From the NCBI GenBank assembly GCA_033782935.1, contig JAWQEG010000365.1:1054001-1118000 (forward strand): DNA of 64,000 nucleotides, written 5' to 3'. A program made the translations under genes and the position numbers. Shown in pieces: positions 41,830-52,480 of this stretch. The notes under the pieces are model-generated. The model was not told the DNA's origin and did no database searches. It saw only the letters and a program-made list of their open reading frames with translations. This DNA comes from Petrolisthes cinctipes. Lineage: Eukaryota > Arthropoda > Malacostraca > Decapoda > Porcellanidae. How positions within the stretch are numbered: the first letter of the stretch is position 1; each line of letters opens with the position of its first letter.

Positions 41830-44661
41830 CGAATAAACAGAATAAACCGAAACAGCTTAAAGGTATTTTACGTTAACGCTCGCAGCATCCATAACAAATT
41901 TACAGATTTAGAGGAAGTAACTTTCACAGAAAATTACGATATAATCGGCATAACAGAATCGTGGCTAAATACCGAAAGCAGAGACTTCCTAGCAGAGTAT
42001 AAAATTCCCGGCTATACAATATTTGAGAAAGGTCGAACAAATAAAAGGGGAGGCGGAGTCCTATTATATATTAAAGATGACCTCAAACCGATCTTATTAT
42101 CAAAGCCCCATATCGCTAACGTAGACACACTATATATACTCATTAGAAATAAATTCGGGATGAAACTTTTGTTAGCCTTATTATACAGACCCCCAGCTCA
42201 ACCAGTACAAACCGACCGTGATATCTATGAGCAAATTAACGAGATGAGTAACACGCAAGAAGCCGTAATTCTTGGCGATTTTAATTTACCAGTATCAAAG
42301 TGGGGAGAACCATTATCAGCTCACTATGGACAAGACCTTTATACTAACTTGCAAGAGAGCTCCCTTATCCAGTTTGTTAATAGTCCAACCCGTGGAAATA
42401 ACGTTCTTGACCTAGTATTTGCAACTAAAGAAGACTTGATAGGGAATATTAACGTGGGTGATGAGTTTACTAATAGCGACCACCGCATAATCACATTCAG
42501 TATAAATTTCAATAGAAGTGAAATAAATTACAGTTACGAAAAAATCCCCAACTTTAGAAAAGCTAATTTTCATCAACTCAGTGCGATATTAAAAGATACC
42601 GATTGGAAATGTCTGCGAGACACTATTGACATTAATACACAATGGAACTTTTTCATTAATGCGTACACAAAAGCGGTCAAAGACAGCATACCGTTAAAAA
42701 ACCGACGTTCAGCACAAAACTTAAAGCCCAAGTGGTGGAGTAAAGACATAGCTGACTGTTTACGCGCCAAAAAGAACGCCCACACTAGAGTAAAAATCAC
42801 AAACGACAATAGCGAGCGGGCCAAGTTTGCAGACTTACGAAGAAAAGCCAAAAAGTTAATCAAACAGAGTAAAATTACCATTGAAAAACACGTTGCAAAT
42901 CAAAGTAAGACAAACCCAAAAGAGTTCTACAGTTATATTCGGCATAAGAAAGTACTCACGTCAACTATCGGACCACTACTTGATGAGAATGGGGACTTTA
43001 CTACAGATGAAGAGCGAATGAGTGGTATCCTTAACACTTTCTTTGCATCAGTCTTTACTATAGAAAACCCGATCGATATACCAACAGAAACAACAGTCCA
43101 AAATGAAAACACCGAGGTATTAAGTAATATCAGCATTACAGAAAGGGACGTAATAAAATGTATTGATAAATTAAATGTAAATAAGTCACCTGGCCCAGAC
43201 ACGATCTCCCCTCGCGTATTAAAGGAAGCGAAAAGTGAAATAGTAAAACCTCTGACTCTGCTCTTTAACTATTCTTTACACACCGGAACAATACCTGACG
43301 AATGGAAGCTCGCTAACGTAACACCAATATTTAAAAAAGGCAGCAAATCTCTACCTAGCAACTATCGCCCTATCAGCCTAACCTCAGTCGTATGCAAAAT
43401 GCTAGAGACAATCATACGAGATAAACTTACAAATCACTTAGAGGAAAACAACTTACTTAGAGACACTCAACACGGTTTTCGTAATAAACGCTCTTGCCTA
43501 ACGAACCTATTAGACTTTTTAAATGACATTTTCAATGAATACGATAAGAATAAAGCAGTAGACATAATTTATCTAGATTTCCAAAAGGCCTTTGACAAAG
43601 TTCCCCATAAACGCTTAATAACTAAATTAAAATCACACAGAATCCAAGGCGATACCGTAAGATGGATAGAGAATTGGCTAAGCAACCGTAAACAACGCGT
43701 GGTAATAAATGGAAAATCTTCTAGTTGGACTGATGTTACGAGCGGGGTGCCACAGGGGTCAGTTTTAGGGCCAATCCTATTCCTAGTTTACATAAACGAC
43801 ATAGACGAAGGCCTCTCATGTATAATATCGAAGTTTGCCGACGACACCAAAATTGCAAATACAGTACTCACTAACGCACAGACTAAAGAAATGCAAGATA
43901 ATCTCGATAAATTGTCAAATTGGGCGAAAACTTGGCAAATGTCCTTCAATTCAGATAAATGTAAAGTGCTCCACATCGGACATCGTAACGTAGCAGCAAA
44001 CTACTCGTTAAATGGTAAGCAACTCAAAAGCGTGGATCGAGAGACAGACTTAGGGGTAACAGTATCAAGTAACCTAAAACCCAGTCAGCAGTGTACGGAC
44101 GTAATTAAGAAAGCAAATAAAACTATCGGCTTTATCGGCAGAGCATTCGAGTTTAAATCTAAAGACACAATCCTCACTTTGTATAATTCCTTGGTCCGTC
44201 CCCTTATGGAGTATTGTGTTCAAGCCTGGTGCCCGTACTACCAGAAAGATATAGCAAAATTGGAACGAGTCCAACGTAGAGTTACTAAAATGATACCAAG
44301 TCTGAGAAATAAAACGTACGATGAGCGGCTAAGCGAATTAAATATATTCCCATTGATACAACGTAGACTGAGAGGTGACTTAATCCAGGTATTTAAAATA
44401 ATCAAAGGCATAGATAATATGGACTGCACCAAATATTTCACTATTGATCAATCAAACTACACGAGAGGAAACGGCTGCAAAATCATAGGTAAATCTTTTA
44501 ATTCACACGAATCAAAGAATTTCTTTTTTAACCGAGTAGTCAACTTATGGAATGGGCTTCCCCGTAATGTAATAGACTGTAACACCGTAGACAGCTTCAA
44601 ACGTCGCTTAGATAAACACCTTGCGTCTAATCCCCGACTTACAATGTTTACTAATGAATAA
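41830..44661 (+). CDS. LINE A ORF2: endonuclease and reverse transcriptase, about 943 aa
   Basis: The frame is open from just after the ORF1 stop to the TAA at 44661, but the first ATG is at 42160, already inside the endonuclease. The endonuclease starts upstream at VFYVNARSI and continues ITESWL, GGGVLLYI, LGDFN and SDHRIITF. The reverse transcriptase has SPGPDTISPRVLK, NYRPISLTS, YLDFQKAFDKV, GVPQGSVLGP and FADDTK (43834-43851), with both catalytic Asp residues. The thumb and C-terminal CR1 region follow (YNSLVRPLMEYC, RGDLIQVFK). Translation probably starts at a non-ATG codon or by reinitiation or frameshift after ORF1. It performs target-primed reverse transcription. Confidence 0.92.
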   Translation, partial: RINRINRNSLKVFYVNARSIHNKFTDLEEVTFTENYDIIGITESWLNTESRDFLAEYKIPGYTIFEKGRTNKRGGGVLLYIKDDLKPILLSKPHIANVDTLYILIRNKFGMKLLLALLYRPPAQPVQTDRDIYEQINEMSNTQEAVILGDFNLPVSKWGEPLSAHYGQDLYTNLQESSLIQFVNSPTRGNNVLDLVFATKEDLIGNINVGDEFTNSDHRIITFSINFNRSEINYSYEKIPNFRKANFHQLSAILKDTDWKCLRDTIDINTQWNFFINAYTKAVKDSIPLKNRRSAQNLKPKWWSKDIADCLRAKKNAHTRVKITNDNSERAKFADLRRKAKKLIKQSKITIEKHVANQSKTNPKEFYSYIRHKKVLTSTIGPLLDENGDFTTDEERMSGILNTFFASVFTIENPIDIPTETTVQNENTEVLSNISITERDVIKCIDKLNVNKSPGPDTISPRVLKEAKSEIVKPLTLLFNYSLHTGTIPDEWKLANVTPIFKKGSKSLPSNYRPISLTSVVCKMLETIIRDKLTNHLEENNLLRDTQHGFRNKRSCLTNLLDFLNDIFNEYDKNKAVDIIYLDFQKAFDKVPHKRLITKLKSHRIQGDTVRWIENWLSNRKQRVVINGKSSSWTDVTSGVPQGSVLGPILFLVYINDIDEGLSCIISKFADDTKIANTVLTNAQTKEMQDNLDKLSNWAKTWQMSFNSDKCKVLHIGHRNVAANYSLNGKQLKSVDRETDLGVTVSSNLKPSQQCTDVIKKANKTIGFIGRAFEFKSKDTILTLYNSLVRPLMEYCVQAWCPYYQKDIAKLERVQRRVTKMIPSLRNKTYDERLSELNIFPLIQRRLRGDLIQVFKIIKGIDNMDCTKYFTIDQSNYTRGNGCKIIGKSFNSHESKNFFFNRVVNLWNGLPRNVIDCNTVDSFKRRLDKHLASNPRLTMFTNE

Positions 44662-44910
44662 TTTTTGCCCATTACAGGTGGCAAGTTAGCCAAATTTCAC
44701 CTACTTTCCATCTTTCCTATAAAATTTCCTTGTGGAGTATTTCTGCCAACCCCACAAGGTTCCCATTCCTGACTTTATTTCCGGTACGGCTCAGGCCGGA
44801 GGGATTGGAGGGTGGGGAGAGAGCCTTCTACTTTGCTATCCTTACCTACGACTATCACTGGGGAGTAATTCACTCTCTACCAGTAACCTTCTAATCAGGT
44901 CACCTCGTTT

Positions 44911-44924
44911 GGACCGTAAGGTCT
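44911..44924 (+). ncRNA. 3' hairpin of CR1-like LINE A
   Basis: GGACCGTAAGGTCT folds into a 5-bp stem (outer pair G-U) with a GTAA (GNRA-type) loop, about 40 bases before the element end. Equivalent hairpins occur at 46253-46266 (C1) and 53088-53102 (LINE B, minus strand). 3' hairpins are used by some LINE reverse transcriptases to recognise their RNA; that role here is inference. Confidence 0.55.
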
Positions 44925-44958
44925 GTTGTGCTCTGTGTTTCTATGTAACTCTATGTAA

Positions 44959-44963
44959 CTCTC

Positions 44964-45014
<51 letters not shown>
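44959..45014. repeat. (CT)n tract between LINE A and LINE C1
   Basis: It follows without a break from the ATGTAACTCT tail of LINE A and ends exactly where the 5'-truncated LINE C1 begins. Confidence 0.95.
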
Positions 45015-45018
<4 letters not shown>

Positions 45019-46158
45019 CACAAATCTGGTGGAATTCTTCCATTTTGTTTTCAGTGAGCATGATCGGGATAAAGCGGTCGATGTTGTCTACTTAGACTTT
45101 CAGAAAGCCTTTGATAAGGTACCCCACCGCCGCCTCCTTCGGAAAGTGCGTGCACTGGGCATAGACGGAAATGTGGCAAATTGGATAGAGAACTGGCTAA
45201 GTGACAGACGGCAGCGGGTGGTAGTGAATGGACAGGCTTCAGAGTGGGTGCCCGTTACTAGCGGTGTTCCCCAAGGTTCTGTTCTGGGACCACTACTGTT
45301 TATCATCTATGTTAATGACGTGGATGGTGACATGGTAGCCAAGATTTCCAAATTCGCCGATGATACTAAGCTTGGTATGAATGTCGCGAAAAAAGGAAAT
45401 ACTACCCGCTTACAAGAAGATCTAAGGAAGATCGGGGAGTGGTCTGACACGTGGCAAATGCCATTTAACGTGAACAAATGCAAAGTTATGCATATAGGCC
45501 ACAGAAACCCCCGAACAGAGTATAACCTTAAGGGCAATGCTCTCGTAAGCACTGATACTGAGAATGACTTGGGTGTAACTATCACCAGCGACCTCAAGTT
45601 CTCAAAGCAGTGTATTGAGGCTGAGAAGAAAGCCCAAAGGATGTTAGGGTACATAAAGCGACAGTTTGGATACCGGAACAAGGAGATAGTACTTTGTCTG
45701 TACAATTCCCTTGTCCGACCGCACCTGGAGTATGCAGTCCAGTTTTGGAGTCCTTCTTACCGAAAGGATATCGCTAGATTGGAACGAGTGCAAGCCAGGG
45801 CAACCAAACTTATACCCTCTCTTAGACACAAGAGCTATAAAGAGCGGTTGGTAGAACTCGATCTGTTCTCTTTGGAAACCCGGAGACTGCGTGGTCAGCT
45901 TATCGAAGCGTTTAAAATACTACGAGGCTTTGACAATGTAGACTACAGGGACATTTTCAACTCAGTGAGGGCACAACCAGGAATCATGGCTACAAACTTG
46001 AACTGAAGCGATACAACCGTGATCTGTGTGGTAAGTTCTTTACATACAGCATCTGCGGTACTTGGAACGCGCTTCCTGCTGATGTAGTCAACAGCAACTC
46101 TGTGGATCAGTTCAAGTCCAGATTAGACAAAGCCTTAAACCACCGTCTAGGTGTTTAA
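45015..46158 (+). pseudogene. LINE C1 reverse transcriptase fragment
   Basis: It reads YLDFQKAFDKVPH, GVPQGSVLGPLLF and FADDTKLG and then the CR1-type thumb. A one-base frame break near 45980 moves the C-terminus to another frame, which ends LDKALNHRLGV at the stop 46156-46158. The fingers and the whole endonuclease are missing. The frame before 45015 is microsatellite sequence, not protein. Confidence 0.9.
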
Positions 46159-46299
46159 GCCGTTGTGCGAGTGTTCCTTGATGGTTTCACATGACACATT
46201 CGAGGATGGTCGCCTACTTGCGCAACTAAACCCACAGGTACCCTCTTTGTATGGATCGTAAGGTCCCCTAGGGTACTTCTTTTCCTTGTAACTCCTTGT

Positions 46300-46305
<6 letters not shown>
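45015..46305 (+). mobile_element. CR1-like LINE C1, 5'-truncated
   Basis: It begins inside the reverse transcriptase (CLTNLVEFF region) and runs to a 3' end with hairpin 46253-46266 and two copies of CCTTGTAACT. The first 874 bases are almost identical to 47131-48004; by eye I count about nine single-base differences and no gaps. Confidence 0.9.

Positions 46306-46354
<49 letters not shown>
46304..46354. repeat. (CT)n tract between LINE C1 and LINE C2
   Basis: It continues directly from the CCTTGTAACT tail of C1 and ends at the 5' truncation point of C2, the same arrangement as at 44959-45014. Confidence 0.95.
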
Positions 46355-46356
<2 letters not shown>

Positions 46357-48032
46357 AGGGAACAGGTCAGAAGTTCATTCAACCTAAGTGGTTTAATCGG
46401 GAAATCCGTAACCTACTAAGGGAGAGGAGAACTGCGCATCGTCGAGCGAAGGCATCTGGGAACTTTGACGGTCATAGAAGACTGAATCGAAACGTGAAGT
46501 CCAAAATAAGGGCGGCTAAGCGTGCTGAGGAGGTCCGTGTGGCTAGACTCTGCAAAGAGAACCCCAAGGAGTTTTTCAGTTATGTGAATGGCCGTAAACC
46601 AATCCGACGCAGGATCGGTCCCTTGGTGAATGAGGATGGAGCATTGATGCACTCTGATGCAGAAAATGCTAACCTCTTAAATGAGTATTTCTCTTCAGTG
46701 TTCTCTGAGGAGAGTGGTCCCATTCCCGAACCTTTGGACTCCTTCAGTGAGAAGTTGGAGTCAATGGTCTTCACCCAAGAAGAAATTGAGAGAAAAATAA
46801 TTGAATTAAAAGCAAACAAGTCCCCCGGTCCGGATGGGTTCTTACCTAGAGTGTTGAAAGAAGTGCATGGTGAAGTATCACGGCACCTGTGCATAGTCTT
46901 CAACAGGGTAATCCAGACTGGATGCGTTCCTAGAGACTGGCGTGAGGCAGATTTGACTCCTATCTTCAAGAAGGGAGATGCTAGCCAACCGTCAAACTAC
47001 AGACCCATCAGTTTAACCTCGATAGTCTGTAAACTCATGGAGAGCATCATGGTGGACAAAATAACAGCACACTTAGAATCAAATTTGCTACTGAGGGGTT
47101 CCCAGCATGGGTTCCGGCAGCACCGGTCATGCCTCACAAATCTGGTGGAATTCTTCCATTTTGTTTTCAGTGAGCATGATCGGGATAAAGCGGTCGATGT
47201 TGTCTACTTAGACTTTCAGAAAGCCTTCGATAAGGTACCCCACCGCCGCCTCCTTCGGAAAGTGCGTGCACTGGGCATAGACGGAAATGTGGCAAATTGG
47301 ATAGAGAACTGGCTAAGTGACAGACGGCAGCGGGTGGTAGTGAATGGACAGGCTTCAGAGTGGGTGCCCGTTACTAGCGGTGTTCCCCAAGGTTCTGTTC
47401 TGGGACCACTACTGTTTATCATCTATGTTAATGACGTGGATGGTGACGTGGTTGCCAAGATTTCCAAATTCGCCGATGATACTAAGCTTGGTATGAATGT
47501 CGCGAAAGAAGGAAATACTACCCGCTTACAAGAAGATCTTAGGAAGATCGGGGAGTGGTCTGACACGTGGCAAATGCCATTTAACGTGAACAAATGCAAA
47601 GTTATGCATATAGGCCACAGAAACCCCCGAACAGAGTATAACCTTAAGGGCAATGCTCTCGTAAGCACTGATACTGAGAAAGACTTGGGTGTAACTATCA
47701 CCAGCGACCTCAAGTTCTCAAAGCAGTGTATTGAGGCTGAGAAGAAAGCCCAAAGGATGTTAGGGTACATAAAGCGACAGTTTGGATACCGGAACAAGGA
47801 GATAGTACTTTGTCTGTACAATTCCCTTGTCCGACCGCACCTGGAGTATGCAGTCCAGTTTTGGAGTCCTTCTTACCGAAAGGATATCGCGAGATTGGAA
47901 CGAGTGCAAGCCAGGGCAACCAAACTTATACCCTCTCTTAGACACAAGAGCTATAAAGATCGGTTGGTAGAACTCGACCTGTTCTCTTTGGAAACCCGGA
48001 GACAGTGTGGTTATAAAATTTTCATCAGTTGA
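46355..48032 (+). pseudogene. LINE C2: CR1-like ORF2 fragment, truncated at both ends
   Basis: It starts after the endonuclease at KFIQPKWFNREIRN and continues through KSPGPDGFLPRVLK, NYRPISLTSIVCK, YLDFQKAFDKV, GVPQGSVLGP and FADDTK to SLETRRQ, with no stop. At about 48004 the LINE sequence ends abruptly in unrelated DNA, so the last part of ORF2 and the 3' end are missing. The reverse transcriptase catalytic residues are intact. With C1 it is the youngest-looking pair in the window. Confidence 0.9.
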
Positions 48033-48875
48033 ATGTCAAATATTGGGAGGGAATTGACGACCGCCTGTCGCCTGGCTGCAAGAGCAAGATGCAAGAGTGG
48101 GATGGGAGTCTGGGAGAGAGGGAGAGGGAGTAGAAATGTTGCCATACTTGTAATTGCGGATTACATTATATTTTTATCAGCAATACATGAATTTTTCGTG
48201 TTTCTTATTTGCTCATGTGTGTATATGAATATATATTCTTGACCCAGAACTACTAAAACTAAGTAACGCCTGATTTATTCAATATGCAATAAATAACACT
48301 TGGAATGCCTTTGCCATCGCACCGCCCCTCACTCACCACCAAGTTACATTTCCCGCTTTATCACCTTGTCATTCTGACAGCATAGAAGTGGTAACAACTG
48401 CAGACATTATAATAATAATAATGATAATAATAGAGGTTGAATTGTTCAGAAAAAATAATGAAAGAGAAGGGAATTTCTAAGAAAATCTTATTTTTTAACT
48501 TTACAAACTGTGCGAGCCAACATACTATTGGCTGATTAAATATTATCACATATTCACATTCTGACATTTATAATAGTGACAAGGGTTCAATATAGCACAA
48601 TCTGTAGTCAAGGCAGAAATCTATTGGAGAAACAATACATTTTACCCACATTATCACATTCCCAGGATTATTTGTATTAATCTTACATTCAAGAAACCTT
48701 ACTTTACATATTTCCTGAGATATCCTACTACCTCTCTCCTGATGAACTTGGCAAACAGAAACTTATTATTATAAATAGGACTAGTATCAGGCCTATAGGA
48801 GATTATATCACTCATAGGAAAGTATATTCAGTATACAAGAAGAGCATAAGGTGTGTGATAGGTGTTCACAAATGT
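48033..48875. other. No gene recognised
   Basis: AT-rich DNA with a short (ATA)n at about 48410-48432. No open frame with a motif, no repeat end recognised. Confidence 0.4.
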
Positions 48876-49269
48876 CAGTCACTGTCTTACAGGCAAGGAG
48901 GGGATACAAACAGGTGAGAAAGGTGACGGAAAGGCCCACTGGCGGGTGGCATACAAAACTGGAGGCAATAGATTAGCTGTTGTAGGGACTGTGGCTGGAG
49001 CACATGAAGGTGGGCCAAGGATGTCTTCCATTGCTGCAATGAGATGGGTCACACTAGGGAAACAGCCTTGCAGGTTTGCATAGTATGATATTGTGTGAAG
49101 CACACTCCAGAACACATTTGTGGTACATTTATATGTCTAGGGCCTTCTTGTTGTGTGCTTACATACACAGCAGGCCCGTTGTCCCTTGGTCCAGTTCATT
49201 ATGGCATCACTTCGTGTTGATGGTATTGGATGAAGAGCGTGTCGTTGAGCACAGGGAGCACAAGCTAAT

Positions 49270-50486
49270 CGGTCAGGAGTGTCTCTGTGATGTAAGGGTT
49301 GACGACCTGGATGTTTTGATTTTGGTTGACCGTACTTCTCCAGCGACTGATACGCAAGAGAGTATGTAAAAATCCGAAGAGATGTAGGCTTCTTTCCACT
49401 CTGTGTGACTCAGCATCATGTTGTACGAATTGAGAAGTGCAACACCCACCAGATGGAAGAACAACTTGTGATAATATCTCATACTCTTTCTTGCACATTC
49501 ATCAAAGCTGATCATCATGCTTGCCTTATCTACACGTCTTTGTATAATCAACTATCATGTCCAGATTTTGAATTCGTTCACCTGTTCTAAAGTTTGTTTT
49601 ACCACTGTCAACCATGTTCCCCTTGTGTAAAGTAGAGAGTACTGTCGCCACGCGTGTATCATGACACCAAAGAGCCAAACCTTCTTCTGTTTTTGGAGAT
49701 GACAGTTACCAGGCCTTGATTTTTGGGTGATGTACGTCGATGGCATATTCATCCGCGTTTTCCACACAGGACAACAAGTTCCAACTTCTTTTGTGTGGAG
49801 AGACCGAGACAGATCTGGAATGCTGTATTAGCTGTCTATGTAAAGAACATGACACTTGCCAATATATGGTGCCATCAAGGTCTTCACAATGCTTCCAGTA
49901 CTTCCAAAGACATCATTCCTGTTGTAATCAATGTTTGTTCCAGTATAAAGAATCATGTCCTGGATAATCTCTGTTTCACAGTCACATAGTAGAAACTGCT
50001 TGATGCCAAAGAAATGATGTTTTGATGGTATGTATTGCTTGAAGGCTAGACATCCCTTGAATAAGGTGTGGGACTCGTGAATTACAAGCTTGCAACATGG
50101 CACAAAGAAGCGACTGAAACGTTCTGTTAACATCTTTAGTATGTCCCTTATATTCCACAATCTATCTTTTGTATGAGGCCTTGCACTGCTGGAAAAGTGG
50201 ATAGTCCTTAGTAACTGGTCTTTCTACGGCTGTTTAGAAGCATTTCTTCCTGGCCCGATTGCTCTACAAGATATGCATGGAGTCGATTGGTCTCCTCAAT
50301 AATCTTGCCCATCACTTGGTCGTCAAAATAGGCTTCAAAATACTGTAGATCAGTGCCATCATTCGCAACAGGAAATGCTGGCATCACTCCAGAAACTGGC
50401 AGTTCACACCTTGTGGGGTACACACATTGACAACGCTGAGTGATAAATGCGGCAGTGGAGGAGACTGTACCTAACGAACTGCTCAT
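49270..50486 (-). pseudogene. Second piggyBac-like transposase relic
   Basis: The minus-strand ATG at 50486 begins an N-terminal region (PVANDGTDLQYFEAYFDDQV). A second frame reads LWNIRDILKML, CKLVIHESHTLFKG, FKQYIPSKHH and LYTGTNID; a third has LWCHDTRVATVLSTLHKG and IVDYTK; and the last reads RYYHKLFFHLVGVALLNSYN. The order matches the 5890-7212 relic. The first catalytic Asp is replaced by His (VIHES), and several frame breaks and a deletion around the second Asp remove function. Sequence towards 48880 may be the decayed C-terminus but I could not confirm it. Confidence 0.85.
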
Positions 50487-50721
50487 GATGGCTGCAGTGT
50501 AAGAGTTAAGAGGGTAACACAGTGTTGGAAAATCTTGACCAAATAATTCTAAACGATTCCATGTAACAGGCCACCATTATTTATGTTAATCTGGTTCGGT
50601 TTTCTGGCATACTTCAGAGGTTTCATGGCGCTCTAATATACAGTCACTCATAAATATAGAGACTCCCCCCCCAGGCAAGACACATTTTATATTGTGTGAT
50701 ATTGGTTGTGGTTACACTGTA

Positions 50722-50929
50722 CACTCGGATACCACAGTCCCTAGTCCACCTGAGTCGAAGCCCATGATCTGAAGCAGGTTGTTTCTGGACGACAGCCCAC
50801 CCAAAGCCTCCATTGGTTCGAAATGTGTGTGTAGCCTTGTGATGGTTTGGGTGGGCTGTCGTCCAGAAACTCCCTGCTTCAGATCTCGGGGTTTGACTCA
50901 GGTGGGCTAGGGATTGTGGTATCCGAGTG
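50722..50929. mobile_element. Palindromic MITE (family of 27320-27528)
   Basis: Two arms of about 95 bases are inverted copies (for example CACTCGGATACCACA and its complement at the right end). TA at 50720-50721 and 50930-50931. Confidence 0.85.
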
Positions 50930-50931
50930 TA

Positions 50932-51140
50932 CAACCACAATCAAATATCCACCAATACTTTCCTTCCGTCGTGGTAAATATCGTGGTAATAAAGAACAAC
51001 ACATGTATGATTTTGCAGCACCTCATAATAATAAATGATGGGGTTGAGTTGACGTAAGGTGTTGTATGATTATATTTTATATGATACTGATATATTTGTA
51101 CGAAGGAAGGAAAGTGTCGGTGGTTATTCGATTGTGGCTG
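50932..51140. mobile_element. Mariner-type MITE (family of 37519-37715)
   Basis: The ends CAACCACAATCAAATATCCA and the complement of CAGCCACAATCGAATAACCA share the TA at 50930-50931 with the previous MITE and the TA at 51141-51142 with the next. Confidence 0.85.
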
Positions 51141-51142
51141 TA

Positions 51143-51310
51143 CACCCGTGATACATAATTTCTGACCAGAGTGTGAGGAGCAGAAAGCTTCGAATCGCCT
51201 CGTATTGCTCATTTCCCCACCCAGTACACATATAGAGGCTGAGTTCGAATGCAGGGTATATGTGTGGTGCCTGCCGTTCGTCTCTGGTCAGGGATTACGT
51301 ATCACGAGTG
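51143..51310. mobile_element. Mariner-type MITE (family of 22645-22888)
   Basis: The ends CACCCGTGATACATAATTTC and the complement of CACTCGTGATACGTAATCCC. It shares TA 51141-51142 with the MITE on its left; TA 51311-51312 is on its right. Confidence 0.8.
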
Positions 51311-51472
51311 TACCTGGCGTCAGAGGTGGGGCGAAGGGTGGTGGTAGGAGGAAGGCTGGTTTGCTTGAAATACTATTCTTTCTCATGCTTTGTCTCATCA
51401 ACTGTTATGGTAGTTCAAAGTGCGTCGAGCTGACCAAGTTCATCACTCAAGCACCATTAACGGCGTCATGTA

Positions 51473-51682
51473 CAGCCACTATCAAATAACTACCGACGCT
51501 TACCTCCCATCGTGCAAATAAATCAGTATCGTATCAAAATATTATCATACAACACCTTTCGTCAACTCAACCCCCTCAGTTATTATTATGAGGTGCTGCA
51601 AAATCATACACGTGTTGCTCTTTATTACCAAGATATTTACTGGTATGGAAGGAAAGTGTCGGTGGATATTTGATTGTGACTG
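51473..51682. mobile_element. Mariner-type MITE (family of 37519-37715)
   Basis: The ends CAGCCACTATCAAATAACTA and the complement of CAGTCACAATCAAATATCCA are bounded by TA at 51471-51472 and 51683-51684. It is the opposite orientation to 50932-51140 judged by the interior. Confidence 0.85.
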
Positions 51683-51784
51683 TACATTATTGCCGGAAAC
51701 CATATCACTAGTATAACAATGCGCCTTGCCTGGAGGAATCTTAATTTTTATGAGTGACTGTACCAAAACTGTACTGTACCCTAA

Positions 51785-52480
51785 AGAATATAGCCCCCCT
51801 TTACAGTAGAGCAGAGCAACAGCTGACACAACAGAGACGGTCTCCATAAAACCTCTCAGAACTCCTACTTGTTCTTATGTTTGCATTTCTGACCTCGCCA
51901 CCAAGGTGTTCCTGACTCTTTTCAAAGCAGTATAGACCACATATTTTCTTCCTTTTGAAGTACGAGTTTATATAATGATTTCAAAGCAGTGACCGGTTCT
52001 ATAGGGTCTTAACCATGATTGAATAAACGTTAGTCAATATTTTATCTCTTAGGAGTAAACATTACTTTTATAAATATGGGACCTATACAAAATCAACGCT
52101 TACGAAAAACATTTTTGCTTAAGGGGGCACCGTACTTATATAAACACGGGCCAGAAAGGTGTGACTGATGTGGACGCATGTGAGCATCATTCACCAAAAA
52201 AGAAAAAAAAGAAGTTAATTGAACACCTTGGGACGCCGTGTGTGGTTGGTGGTGTAAATATCAAGCAGCACTAAACATGAATGGAAATTTTATAGGGGAA
52301 TGACTCCTGTAATGGTCTTCTATCTCCTTCGTGCATGTTGTCCCACCTTTCAATCTTCTTTCTCGTCCTACAGGGTCGTACAGGTCTAGGGTGGTATTTT
52401 TCATCTTCAAATCAATTTACTTGGGGGTGATATACAGTATATCCAAGCATAGTTTTAAGGCTTCAATAACCCTTCAATTT
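51785..52480. other. No gene recognised; short SINE-like match
   Basis: Unremarkable sequence except 52355-52425, where CTACAGGGTCGTACAGGTCT resembles the SINE-like repeat at 38700-38770. No reading frame of note. Confidence 0.4.

Larger units (their letters stand above)
39965..44962 (+). mobile_element. CR1-like LINE A, apparently complete with both frames open
   Basis: The 5' end is set by comparison with LINE B: homology begins at CTGACCTACCCTCCTG in both. The leader is about 870 bases, of which about 40300-40830 is an AATAAATT-type simple repeat absent from LINE B. ORF1 (40835-41827) and ORF2 (41830-44661) are uninterrupted. The 300-base 3' region has a small hairpin (44911-44924) and ends in two copies of ATGTAACTCT, then (CT)n. 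Intact frames suggest a young copy. Confidence 0.88.
50641..51760. mobile_element. Mariner-type non-autonomous element, 1.1 kb, with further MITEs inside
   Basis: The ends CAGTCACTCATAAATA and the complement of CAGTCACTCATAAAAATT are bounded by TA (50639-50640 and 51761-51762). CCAGGCAAG blocks just inside both ends also pair. At least four smaller MITEs occupy most of the interior. There is no transposase. Confidence 0.75.
50510..51780. mobile_element. piggyBac-type MITE split by a mariner-type element
   Basis: The left end is TTAA (50506-50509) plus AGGGTAACACAGTGTTGG; the right end, after the insert at 50641-51760, resumes CCAAAACTGTACTGTACCC and finishes at CTAA (51781-51784). Leaving out the insert gives the same layout as 33473-33625. 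Confidence 0.7.

Noticed and set aside
44732..45014. N-terminal extension of the LINE C1 protein
   Set aside because: This part of the frame is the LINE A 3' end and a (CT)n tract; only sequence from 45015 is reverse transcriptase.
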